Source: Methanomicrobiales archaeon (lineage in GTDB: Archaea > Halobacteriota > Methanomicrobia > Methanomicrobiales > JACTUA01). Taken from it: a stretch of 5,131 bases of DNA. The stretch is from contig JAJRCP010000047.1 of assembly GCA_028678885.1 (NCBI GenBank), positions 1 to 5,131 on the forward strand, given 5' to 3'. The translations under genes were made by a program, and so were the position numbers. The notes under the pieces were generated by a model that was given only the letters and a program-made list of their open reading frames with translations, had not been told where the DNA came from and made no database searches. Of this stretch, positions 1 through 5,131 are shown piece after piece. The stretch's first letter is position 1, and every line of letters begins with the position of its first letter.

Positions 1-179
1 GGGATCTTGATACCACGGAACCCTTTCACATCGACAAATTCAGGGTTGAGATTCCCTACTGCGATGGAATCCAGCTTCTTTCCATCGACATCGATGACCA
101 CATCCTCGATATCCCCGACATAGACTGCCTTATCGGTGTACACGCTCAGCCCGAATAATTCAGTAATCTGTGTTTTCAT
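1..179 (-). CDS. PRC-barrel domain protein (partial, 3' end outside window)
   Basis: The visible 59 codons plus two bases begin MKTQITELFGLSVYTDKAVY and continue with a VGDIEDVVIDVDGKKLDSIAV stretch, which is typical of the first half of a PRC-barrel fold: a short conserved tip, a V-G-x-[IV]-x-D-[VL]-x-[IV]-D strand, then a glycine and a strand of I/V residues. Small stand-alone archaeal PRC-barrel proteins are usually about 75-100 residues, so roughly the last third is missing. The ATG at 179-177 is preceded by a good Shine-Dalgarno stretch (GAGGAGAAGG at 190-181, read on the minus strand). PRC barrels are protein-interaction modules; in haloarchaea, CdpB-type PRC-barrel proteins link FtsZ2 to the division machinery, whereas other family members have no known role. 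No signal peptide or membrane segment is seen in the visible part. It is divergent from the site-2 protease gene. Family assignment is fairly sure; function is not. Confidence 0.8.
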   Translation of the reverse strand, partial: MKTQITELFGLSVYTDKAVYVGDIEDVVIDVDGKKLDSIAVGNLNPEFVDVKGFRGIKI

Positions 180-193
180 CCCTTCTCCTCAAC

Positions 194-206
194 AGAGCAC
201 TGCTCT
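194..206. repeat. 13-bp perfect palindrome, possible operator
   Basis: AGAGCA-C-TGCTCT: two perfect 6-bp arms around one central base. It falls just downstream of the transcript start predicted for the PRC-barrel gene and upstream of its Shine-Dalgarno, where a repressor site or a small leader hairpin would act. A match of this length can occur by chance in a few kilobases, so only its placement makes it worth noting. Confidence 0.3.
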
Positions 207-228
207 TCTCAAGTTATCTACTATTTGG

Positions 229-237
229 CTTAAAAAG
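229..237 (-). promoter_or_regulatory. Candidate TATA box for the PRC-barrel gene
   Basis: Read on the minus strand this is CTTTTTAAG, a plausible archaeal TATA element. Counting about 26 nt from its centre puts the transcript start near 207, giving a leader of roughly 28 nt that contains the GAGGAG Shine-Dalgarno and the 194-206 palindrome. A second, more AT-rich candidate on this strand is the 301-310 element, which would give a leader of about 100 nt. The choice between them is an inference. Confidence 0.4.
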
Positions 238-300
238 ATTGTTGAATGTGTGAGATCGGTTCGTGCAAAAAGGCCCTATTTTTCCATTTTCATCCAACAT

Positions 301-310
301 AAATATATAA
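301..310 (+). promoter_or_regulatory. TATA box of the site-2 protease gene
   Basis: AAATATATAA is a strong archaeal TATA element in an otherwise less AT-rich region. The protease ATG starts at 327, only 17 nt after the end of the box. Archaeal transcription starts about 25 nt downstream of the box centre, which is at or within a few bases of the ATG. There is no Shine-Dalgarno before the ATG (the bases are GATGCTTTTCT). Both facts fit a leaderless mRNA. The element is nearly symmetric, so it could also serve the divergent gene. Confidence 0.6.
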
Positions 311-326
311 AAGATGATGCTTTTCT

Positions 327-1460
327 ATGAGAAGCTCGTTCCAGATAGGTAAGCTCTTTGGTATTCCGGTACTCCTTCACTGGTCATTTGCCTTGGTGAT
401 TCCTCTGTTTGCCTGGATCATCGGCAGTCAGATCTCTCTCACGACGGATCTCATTGCAAACCTCTTTGGAGTGACCATCGACCGTAGCCTTATCACGTCA
501 GGCTATATTCCCTATATTCTGGGTGCAATCGTCTCCATCGGGCTTTTCATCGGGGTATTGATTCACGAACTTGCCCATTCGCTCATCGCAAAGAGAAACA
601 AGATCAAGATCAACAGCATCACCCTCCTTATCCTGGGTGGGGTCTCCTCCATGGAGGAGACAACACCTGATCCTCGCGTGGAGCTCCCCATGGCGCTCGC
701 CGGTCCCCTTACCAGCCTTGCCCTGGGCATCATTTCATCCACCCTAGTGTACGTGGTGGGGAATGCCGGGGTGAATCCTCCTCTCGGAGGAGCGTTGATC
801 TTCGCGTTTGGGTACCTGGGTCTTCTGAATATCATCCTCTTTGCGTTTAATCTACTTCCCGCTTTCCCCATGGACGGGGGAAGGGTACTGCGGGCCTGGC
901 TCGCCGAGAGGATGCCTCTCGCACGGGCGACCCGGATCGCAGCAGACATCGGCAAGGGGTTTGCCATCCTGTTTGGAATCTTCGGATTTCTCGTCTTCAA
1001 TCCAATCCTAATCATCATCGCCTTTTTCATTTATATTGGTGCTAATCAGGAATCGCTTCTGGTACGGTATAATGTTCTCCTGAAAGATCTCACCATAGGA
1101 AAGGTTATGAACAGTCCGGTAATCACCGTACCTCTTACTATGAGGGTATCTGAGCTCATAGAGAAGATGCACTCCACCAAACACCTAGGTTTTCCGGTGA
1201 TCGATAATGGGCATCTCGTGGGAATGGTCACCCTCCAGGATATCCAGAAGAGCTCTCCAACGGATCGTGAGGCACTCCTGGTGAAAGACGTAATGAGCCG
1301 GCAGATAATCACTCTTCCACCGTCGGCACCGCTGACGGACGCATTCAAGATCATGTCCGAACGGCAGATCGGCCGTGTACCAGTCGTGGAAAAAGATGAG
1401 ATCGTGGGGATCGTCACTCGCACCGACATCCTCAAGGTGATGGAGCTTCAGGAGACCTGA
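327..1460 (+). CDS. Site-2 protease (M50 family) with C-terminal CBS domain pair
   Basis: This 377-residue membrane metalloprotease cleaves substrates within the membrane. The zinc motif HELAH lies at residues 80-84 (His80, Glu81, His84), and the second catalytic motif NLLPAFPMDGGR at 175-186 supplies the third zinc ligand, Asp183. The conserved GGVSSMEE segment (104-111) lies between them. About six hydrophobic segments are visible, near 13-33, 60-88, 97-105 (short), 121-145, 154-180 and 211-238. Two CBS repeats follow, at about 257-310 (VMNSPVITVPL) and 320-372 (VMSRQIITLPP); each ends in a G-[MI]-V-T-[LR]-x-D-I strand. This is the architecture of archaeal S2P homologues such as M. jannaschii MJ0392, and the length is normal. 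CBS pairs often bind adenine nucleotides, so control by energy state is plausible. The start is supported by the family N-terminus (IGKLFGIPVLLHWSF) and the TATA box; it has no Shine-Dalgarno. The natural substrate is unknown. The gene's last 13 nt overlap the convergent radical SAM gene. Confidence 0.95.
   Translation: MRSSFQIGKLFGIPVLLHWSFALVIPLFAWIIGSQISLTTDLIANLFGVTIDRSLITSGYIPYILGAIVSIGLFIGVLIHELAHSLIAKRNKIKINSITLLILGGVSSMEETTPDPRVELPMALAGPLTSLALGIISSTLVYVVGNAGVNPPLGGALIFAFGYLGLLNIILFAFNLLPAFPMDGGRVLRAWLAERMPLARATRIAADIGKGFAILFGIFGFLVFNPILIIIAFFIYIGANQESLLVRYNVLLKDLTIGKVMNSPVITVPLTMRVSELIEKMHSTKHLGFPVIDNGHLVGMVTLQDIQKSSPTDREALLVKDVMSRQIITLPPSAPLTDAFKIMSERQIGRVPVVEKDEIVGIVTRTDILKVMELQET
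642..661. repeat. 20-bp perfect palindrome inside the protease gene
   Basis: The left arm GTCTCCTCCA is followed without a spacer by its exact reverse complement. It lies over codons 106-112 of the protease (VSSMEET), inside the conserved loop between the two zinc motifs. It is in codon phase on both strands, so the antisense frame also reads VSSMEET. It contains a GGAGG core like a Shine-Dalgarno, but no start codon follows at a useful distance. It may only reflect the common codons TCC and GAG. Confidence 0.6.
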
Positions 1461-1461
1461 A
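1447..1461. repeat. Inverted repeat spanning both convergent stop codons
   Basis: TTCAGG-AGA-CCTGAA: perfect 6-bp arms around a 3-nt loop. The right arm contains the protease stop TGA (1458-1460) and the left arm contains, on the minus strand, the radical SAM stop TGA (1450-1448). There is no T-run next to it on either strand, so it is not a typical archaeal terminator by itself; it could protect 3' ends or pause polymerase. Confidence 0.5.
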
Positions 1462-3100
1462 AAGAGAGGAACGGGTCGATCGGGGTAGAACCCACTACTT
1501 TTTTGAATTCCTCAAGTGTGCGTATCGGCCTGTTCCGCAGGATCTGTCCTGCTCGCTTCTTTCCCACGGTGGGGATCCATGAGAGAGCCGCAGCGGGAAG
1601 CAGGTTCACTTCTGCGGGGCAGGGGAGTGCGGTAACCGAACGCATCCCGTGGTCTACCACCACCACATCGCGGACGCTGCGGACCGGTAGAACCAGAGGA
1701 ATGCCGACAAGAATGGGGTACGATCCCATCTGTCTACCAAACGAAAGATTCCCTGAGACCTCGATCACCACCCGCTCGAGCAAAGTCCCTACGGGAAATA
1801 CCTTCCGCAGTTGAAGAAAATCAAATGACTCCCGCACCCATCGCTTGAACTCCGTAAATTCTCTTGGATGCTGTTCCAATGTGTTCTTCTCAAAAGCCGG
1901 TGTCCCTTCGAAAGGCATCACTTGGCGAATATTCACCCTCCGGATCAGCAACCCCAACTCTTGGATATGCTGGAGGAATTTTTGGTTCAGCTGGTAGGTT
2001 TCTTTCGTCTCTCCGGAAAGACCCAACACGAAATTGAGTCCCGGAAGGAGCTCGGGGATCCCCTTGGTTCGTTTCGCCCCCACCTCATTCACGATGCGGA
2101 TTGCTTCCCACACTTCCTCCGGCCCTGCCTTCAGGTTGTTTGATTCTATTACCGCCGGATCCGCAGTCTCCATCCCAAGAGCTGCGACGTCTCCCGGCGT
2201 ATGTCCCCGCACAATAGCTTCCAGCGCCTCCTGAGATGCTTCCATATGCCGGGCGATTGTGCCCGGGTTTACATTGTCGATGTGGAGTGTCAGTAACCCG
2301 GGAGCGGCAAGACGAATCGACTGAAACAACCGGTCCAGCTGTTCCGGAACGGGTTCCGGATATGCTCCTCCGCTACTTCCGTATACTAGGAGATCGGGCT
2401 GTCTTCCTAGGCGGAAGTGGCGAGCTCCTTCCGCATACAGCGCCGTTACTTCTGCAGTGATGCCTTCAATAGAACGATAGGTAGGTGCACCGGCAAACCG
2501 TTCTGTACAGAAGGAGCATCCTCCTTCGATGGTACGGGGGCATCCCTGTGCAGTCTCAAGTTCGACCATCAGATAGGGAAAGGACGGATGTTCTTTGATG
2601 ATGACACTTCCTTCCCGTGCCCAGCGATCGATCTGAGGATAGGAGAGTGGGGCACGCGGTTCTCCCCCGGACAGAAACGCATCCAGTGATTCGGCAGGCG
2701 AATCCTCAAGCACGACATCGTACCCAGCGATAACCTGTTGCACCGCCTTCTTGCCTCCCATCCCCGCATATCCCCGAAGAATGGGGCCCCCGATCACGGT
2801 GGTAGTATTCCGGAGCGAGAGCCCTATCTGCTGGATTTCGGTTATAGTGGCGGGGGTTCCTCCCAGGTACTTTCCCGGGACAGTGAGTCCAGCAATCACC
2901 ACGACAATCTCGGTACCATCCAACATCTGATATAGGGCGATATTCTTTCGCAGCTGATCAATGGTCAAATAGGACAGGGTGTACCCATGCTCCCGCAGCA
3001 CCCCAGCAAGGTACCGCACATAGGGAGAGATATATGGCGGGACTCCCAGGCAAGTGGGTTCGTCTACATACCCATCCAAGAGTACTGCGTTAGAGGTCAT
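1448..3100 (-). CDS. Radical SAM protein with C-terminal helix-hairpin-helix motif (COG1031 type)
   Basis: A 550-residue cytoplasmic protein of unknown reaction. Residues 1-145 look like a Rossmann-type, B12-binding-like N-terminal region (VVVIAGLTVPGKYLGG at 66-81, VIGGPILRGY at 102-111) without an obvious DxHxxG cobalamin motif. The radical SAM core follows at about 175-430. Its three cluster cysteines are Cys187, Cys195 and Cys198 (CPRTIEGGCSFC), a CX7CX2C spacing instead of the classic CX3CX2C, with an aromatic residue before the last cysteine as usual. Other core features are GMETADP (309-315) and GLNFVLGLSGET (354-365). Residues about 435-500 may form a small beta barrel, and 506-538 (WIPTVGKKRAGQIL and following) is a helix-hairpin-helix, often used to bind DNA or RNA. 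The ATG overlaps the end of mptE by 11 nt and has only a weak Shine-Dalgarno, so translation is probably coupled. The start is supported by the family-like N-terminus (VLLDGYVDEPTCLGVPPY). Family is confident; substrate unknown. Confidence 0.9.
   Translation of the reverse strand: MTSNAVLLDGYVDEPTCLGVPPYISPYVRYLAGVLREHGYTLSYLTIDQLRKNIALYQMLDGTEIVVVIAGLTVPGKYLGGTPATITEIQQIGLSLRNTTTVIGGPILRGYAGMGGKKAVQQVIAGYDVVLEDSPAESLDAFLSGGEPRAPLSYPQIDRWAREGSVIIKEHPSFPYLMVELETAQGCPRTIEGGCSFCTERFAGAPTYRSIEGITAEVTALYAEGARHFRLGRQPDLLVYGSSGGAYPEPVPEQLDRLFQSIRLAAPGLLTLHIDNVNPGTIARHMEASQEALEAIVRGHTPGDVAALGMETADPAVIESNNLKAGPEEVWEAIRIVNEVGAKRTKGIPELLPGLNFVLGLSGETKETYQLNQKFLQHIQELGLLIRRVNIRQVMPFEGTPAFEKNTLEQHPREFTEFKRWVRESFDFLQLRKVFPVGTLLERVVIEVSGNLSFGRQMGSYPILVGIPLVLPVRSVRDVVVVDHGMRSVTALPCPAEVNLLPAAALSWIPTVGKKRAGQILRNRPIRTLEEFKKVVGSTPIDPFLSFQVS
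1483..1504 (+). terminator. Possible terminator for the protease transcript
   Basis: A small stem GGGT-AGA-ACCC (1483-1493) is followed five bases later by six T residues (1499-1504), about 40 nt after the protease stop. Archaeal polymerase can stop at oligo-T tracts, so this is the first reasonable end for the plus-strand transcript. It lies inside the 3' part of the opposing radical SAM gene. The stem is only 4 bp, and the assignment is tentative. Confidence 0.35.
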
Positions 3101-3719
3101 AGCCCAGAAGATGGAGTAATTCCCGTGCCCAGAAGAGTTTTCCCCGTTTTATTGGGTCGACGTTTGGATCGTTTAAATCAAACCCGATGATCCGCACCTC
3201 CCGTGCGCCCAAGGCATTGGCGGTGAATACCGCACGGTCCCCGTCCGTGAATCCTCCGAAGTTGTGGATATTGAAAAGAGGCTGACTCTGGGTTGTCCCC
3301 ACAACGGGACCAGAAAATTTCGGCACCCAGTATCGCAGGAGAGGCATGTTGTCCCCATGGGCATGGATCACCATGATAGCCCCCTGAGTGTTCATTTCCA
3401 TAAATGATTCCGTAGTACCATCCAGATCAGTGAATACTGCATCGGGGTGTATACCCTGTTGCCATAACCGTTCTGCCGCTGCATCCGCTGCCCAGAGTCT
3501 TCCCCTCCTCTGACCTATCTCCCGATCAAGCGCGTGGGCATTTCCCGCGACCGTTACTACCTGGTCCGCAGCCTGCCTAGCAAGCAAAGAAAGGTCGTCA
3601 TGGGGGAGGAGACCGGAGAGCAACCGGGCGGCCTCCTCATCCTTTGCCCGGTCAAAAGAGAAATATTCCAGGATCTGCTGGTAATACGGCTCCCACTCTT
3701 CAAAGTTCGAAAATTTCAC
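3090..3719 (-). CDS. mptE: 6-hydroxymethyl-7,8-dihydropterin diphosphokinase, archaeal MptE type
   Basis: MptE transfers diphosphate from ATP to 6-hydroxymethyl-7,8-dihydropterin, giving the activated pterin used in H4MPT synthesis; it is unrelated in fold to bacterial FolK. With the GTG start at 3719 the protein has 209 residues. Recognisable motifs are TVAGNAHALD (56-65, the nucleotide loop), FTDLDGTTE (96-104), HAHGDNMPLLRYW (119-131), VGTTQSQP (140-147), NFGGFTDGDRAVF (153-165) and IIGFDL (177-182), all in the order known for the DUF115/MptE family. An in-frame TTG at 3740 would add seven residues (MKRKKKS, with TTG read as Met), but the family usually begins close to the FxEWEPYY segment, and a purine-rich AAAGAAGAAGAG tract sits just before the GTG, so the GTG is preferred. 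The gene overlaps the upstream DHH gene by 20 nt and the downstream radical SAM gene by 11 nt: the middle gene of a tight operon. No catalytic residue appears to be missing. Confidence 0.9.
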   Translation of the reverse strand: MKFSNFEEWEPYYQQILEYFSFDRAKDEEAARLLSGLLPHDDLSLLARQAADQVVTVAGNAHALDREIGQRRGRLWAADAAAERLWQQGIHPDAVFTDLDGTTESFMEMNTQGAIMVIHAHGDNMPLLRYWVPKFSGPVVGTTQSQPLFNIHNFGGFTDGDRAVFTANALGAREVRIIGFDLNDPNVDPIKRGKLFWARELLHLLGYDL

Positions 3720-5131
3720 GCTCTTCTTCTTTCTTTTCAAGCCCGACGACCTTCATGAACCGGCGGAGAAGCGAATCGTGCACCAAATTGAGGAGATCCT
3801 CTTTCGTCTTCACCCCGCCGAAGAATCGCAGGGGTATTGCGGCGGCAGCCATGGTAGCATGCCCACCGGCATCCCCGATATCCCTATAGGCCTCCGCAAG
3901 TGCATCGCCGATATGCAGGCGGATGTCCCTGTTTCGTGCAGAGATGATGATGTTTGTGTCGCTGATCCCGTATACGACTGCGGTATTGACGCCTTCCAGA
4001 TTGATCAGTAACTCTGCTGCCTGGGGAAGGGCATCCCGATTCCTCACGTAACCCACATTGGAGAAGAGGTAGCCGCTGCGAATCTTCCGGTTGCGGATGG
4101 AGGTCCCCAAGATATCGAGGGTCTCCTGGGAGAGTGCGGGAGAGGTGACCTTGTCCAAGAGATCTGCATCCGTCTGGGTGATAAGATATGCCGCATTGGT
4201 AAGGTCAGCAGGAGTTACTCCCCGGCGGAAGTCTCGGGTGTCTGCCCGGATCCCATAAAAGAGTGCCGTGGCAACCTTCTTGCTGACGGATATATCCAGT
4301 TCCCGGATATACTCGGTAAGGATGGTTGCGGTGGCCCCGATTTCCGGACGGATATCGGTATACTCCGCCTTCCCGACCATGTCCTCCCCGTTCATGTGAT
4401 GATCGATGATTAGGAGGACCGAGGACCCTTTCTCGAGCTTATTATTGATCCCGGGGGCAGAGGAGTCCACGAGTGCAATGTACTTGCACTCCGAAAGGAT
4501 CTGGGGGGTACATCGCTCCATCTTGATGTCCAGCAGGTTCACAAATGCCCGGTTTTCCTGATGCCCGATATCCCCACTATAGAGGATACGGCTCTGCAGC
4601 TTTTTGTTGCTCGCTTCTTGGGCAATCGCACCGAGTGCCATCGCACTGGAGATTGCATCGGGATCCGGGTTGGAATGGGTGACAATCCCGAGCGTTCCTT
4701 CCCTGCTGGTCAGGAGATCGAAGAGTTCCCGTGCCTGTTTGGAGGATTGGATTCGCTTAATATGTTCAATGGTGGATTTTGCGATCACTGCTTGAGGGTA
4801 GATCACTAGATCAGCACCAGCCTCTTCGAGCAGCTGGACGCTCACTGGATCGATGGCCCGGGCAATGACATGACAGGCAGAGCAACCCTGCTTGATGGCT
4901 TTCACTGCTGCAAGATTTGAATCCTTATCATTGGCGAGTACAAACGCAGTGGAGGGAAGAGGAAGGCTGTCCATCAAGTTCGCATTTCGCAGGTCCCGGA
5001 CGATCGCGTTGTACTTCTGCGTACGGAGGTCTTCTACCCGTTTTTTATCCTTATCAACAATGAGGATATCTTCTGTTTCTTTGAATAATTCCTCTACTAG
5101 ATTATACCCGATACTACCGCAGCCAAATACC
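3700..5131 (-). CDS. TrkA-N (RCK) + DHH + DHHA1 phosphoesterase (partial, 5' end outside window)
   Basis: The frame stays open to the window edge, so the ATG at 4974 and the TTG at 4977 are internal codons. The visible part has 476 residues. Residues 1-125 form a Rossmann TrkA-N domain: GCGSIGYN (GxGxxG at 3-8), then ILIVDKDKKRVEDL with an acidic residue after strand 2, and later GADLVIYPQAVIA. Next is a DHH domain: THSNPDPDAISSA (151-163, motif with two Asp), LVDSSAPG (220-227), IIDHHMNG (242-249, the DHH signature) and YGIRADTRDF (292-301). A DHHA1 domain ends in GDAGGHATMAAAA (419-431). These metal (usually Mn2+) and phosphate ligands are all present. No membrane segment is seen. Such enzymes cut phosphodiester bonds in small nucleotides (c-di-AMP, pAp, nanoRNA) or single-stranded DNA; the N-terminal nucleotide-binding fold suggests allosteric control. 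Substrate is not determinable from sequence. The C-terminus is a charged tail (EKKEEEREIFEL) whose codons form the purine tract before mptE. The promoter lies outside the window. Confidence 0.92.
   Translation of the reverse strand, partial: VFGCGSIGYNLVEELFKETEDILIVDKDKKRVEDLRTQKYNAIVRDLRNANLMDSLPLPSTAFVLANDKDSNLAAVKAIKQGCSACHVIARAIDPVSVQLLEEAGADLVIYPQAVIAKSTIEHIKRIQSSKQARELFDLLTSREGTLGIVTHSNPDPDAISSAMALGAIAQEASNKKLQSRILYSGDIGHQENRAFVNLLDIKMERCTPQILSECKYIALVDSSAPGINNKLEKGSSVLLIIDHHMNGEDMVGKAEYTDIRPEIGATATILTEYIRELDISVSKKVATALFYGIRADTRDFRRGVTPADLTNAAYLITQTDADLLDKVTSPALSQETLDILGTSIRNRKIRSGYLFSNVGYVRNRDALPQAAELLINLEGVNTAVVYGISDTNIIISARNRDIRLHIGDALAEAYRDIGDAGGHATMAAAAIPLRFFGGVKTKEDLLNLVHDSLLRRFMKVVGLEKKEEEREIFEL

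Noticed and set aside
136..330. 64-codon plus-strand frame across the divergent promoter region
   Set aside because: It overlaps the PRC-barrel gene on the other strand and the TATA boxes, has no family resemblance and no ribosome-binding site.
314..352. Twelve-codon mini-ORF (ATG ATG CTT ... TAA) overlapping the protease start in another frame
   Set aside because: Its start codons lie upstream of the transcript start predicted from the TATA box, so it is probably not in the mRNA; too short to judge.
563..1030. 155-codon open frame antisense to the protease gene
   Set aside because: It is the shadow of a clearly coding gene; its product is a low-complexity R/P/M-rich sequence with no recognisable domain, and it has no ribosome-binding site.
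1390..1394. Minus-strand T5 as terminator of the three-gene operon
   Set aside because: Only five T residues with no adjacent stem, inside the protease gene; too weak to list as a feature.
1046..1435. 129-codon open frame antisense to the CBS region
   Set aside because: Shadow frame over intact CBS domains; the product resembles no family and has no promoter or Shine-Dalgarno.
2049..2062. Short palindrome GGGGATCCCC in the radical SAM gene
   Set aside because: Ten bases, explained by coding sequence (Gly/Ile/Pro codons) and expected by chance.
4972..4977. TTG/ATG pair as the start of the DHH gene
   Set aside because: The frame continues upstream to the window edge and encodes the GxGxxG Rossmann motif expected before this point, so these are internal codons.
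1..5131. CRISPR array, insertion sequence, tRNA, rRNA or defence system
   Set aside because: No spaced direct repeats, terminal inverted repeats with transposase, or tRNA-like folds were seen; almost all of the window is explained by five housekeeping-like coding regions.

Overview
The window looks like a piece of chromosome from a methanogenic euryarchaeon, most plausibly of the Methanomicrobiales type. The strongest evidence is a gene for the archaeal MptE-type hydroxymethylpterin diphosphokinase, which belongs to tetrahydromethanopterin (H4MPT) synthesis. It is supported by an archaeal PRC-barrel protein, a COG1031-type radical SAM protein with a helix-hairpin-helix tail, a TrkA-N/DHH/DHHA1 fusion and archaeal TATA boxes. 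The order-level placement is an impression from gene content and protein style, not a search result. No mobile element, CRISPR array, tRNA or rRNA is visible, and all protein-coding regions read through without frameshifts.

Layout. At the left edge (1-179, minus) is the 5' part of a small PRC-barrel gene cut by the window border. A divergent 147-bp intergenic region (180-326) carries one candidate TATA box for each direction and a 13-bp palindrome near the predicted start of the PRC-barrel transcript. On the plus strand (327-1460) is a membrane site-2 protease (M50 family) with a C-terminal pair of CBS domains; its TATA box is so close to the ATG that the mRNA is probably leaderless. The remainder is one compact minus-strand operon, read from right to left: a TrkA-N + DHH + DHHA1 phosphoesterase whose 5' end lies outside the window (3700-5131), then mptE (3090-3719 with the preferred start), then a radical SAM/HhH protein (1448-3100). 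Its genes overlap by 20 and 11 nt, so translation is probably coupled.

The protease and the radical SAM gene converge and overlap by 13 nt. Both stop codons sit in the arms of one small perfect inverted repeat.

How the genes may work together. MptE commits a pterin to the C1-carrier cofactor of methanogenesis. The DHH fusion has a dinucleotide/nucleotide-binding fold ahead of a phosphodiesterase core, and could be a nucleotide-sensing enzyme acting on a small cyclic or linear nucleotide. The radical SAM protein has an expanded cysteine motif and a possible nucleic-acid-binding tail; its substrate is unknown. The linkage of these three is the most interesting part of the window. The protease's CBS pair suggests that its activity also responds to an adenine nucleotide. 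None of these functional links is shown directly by the sequence.
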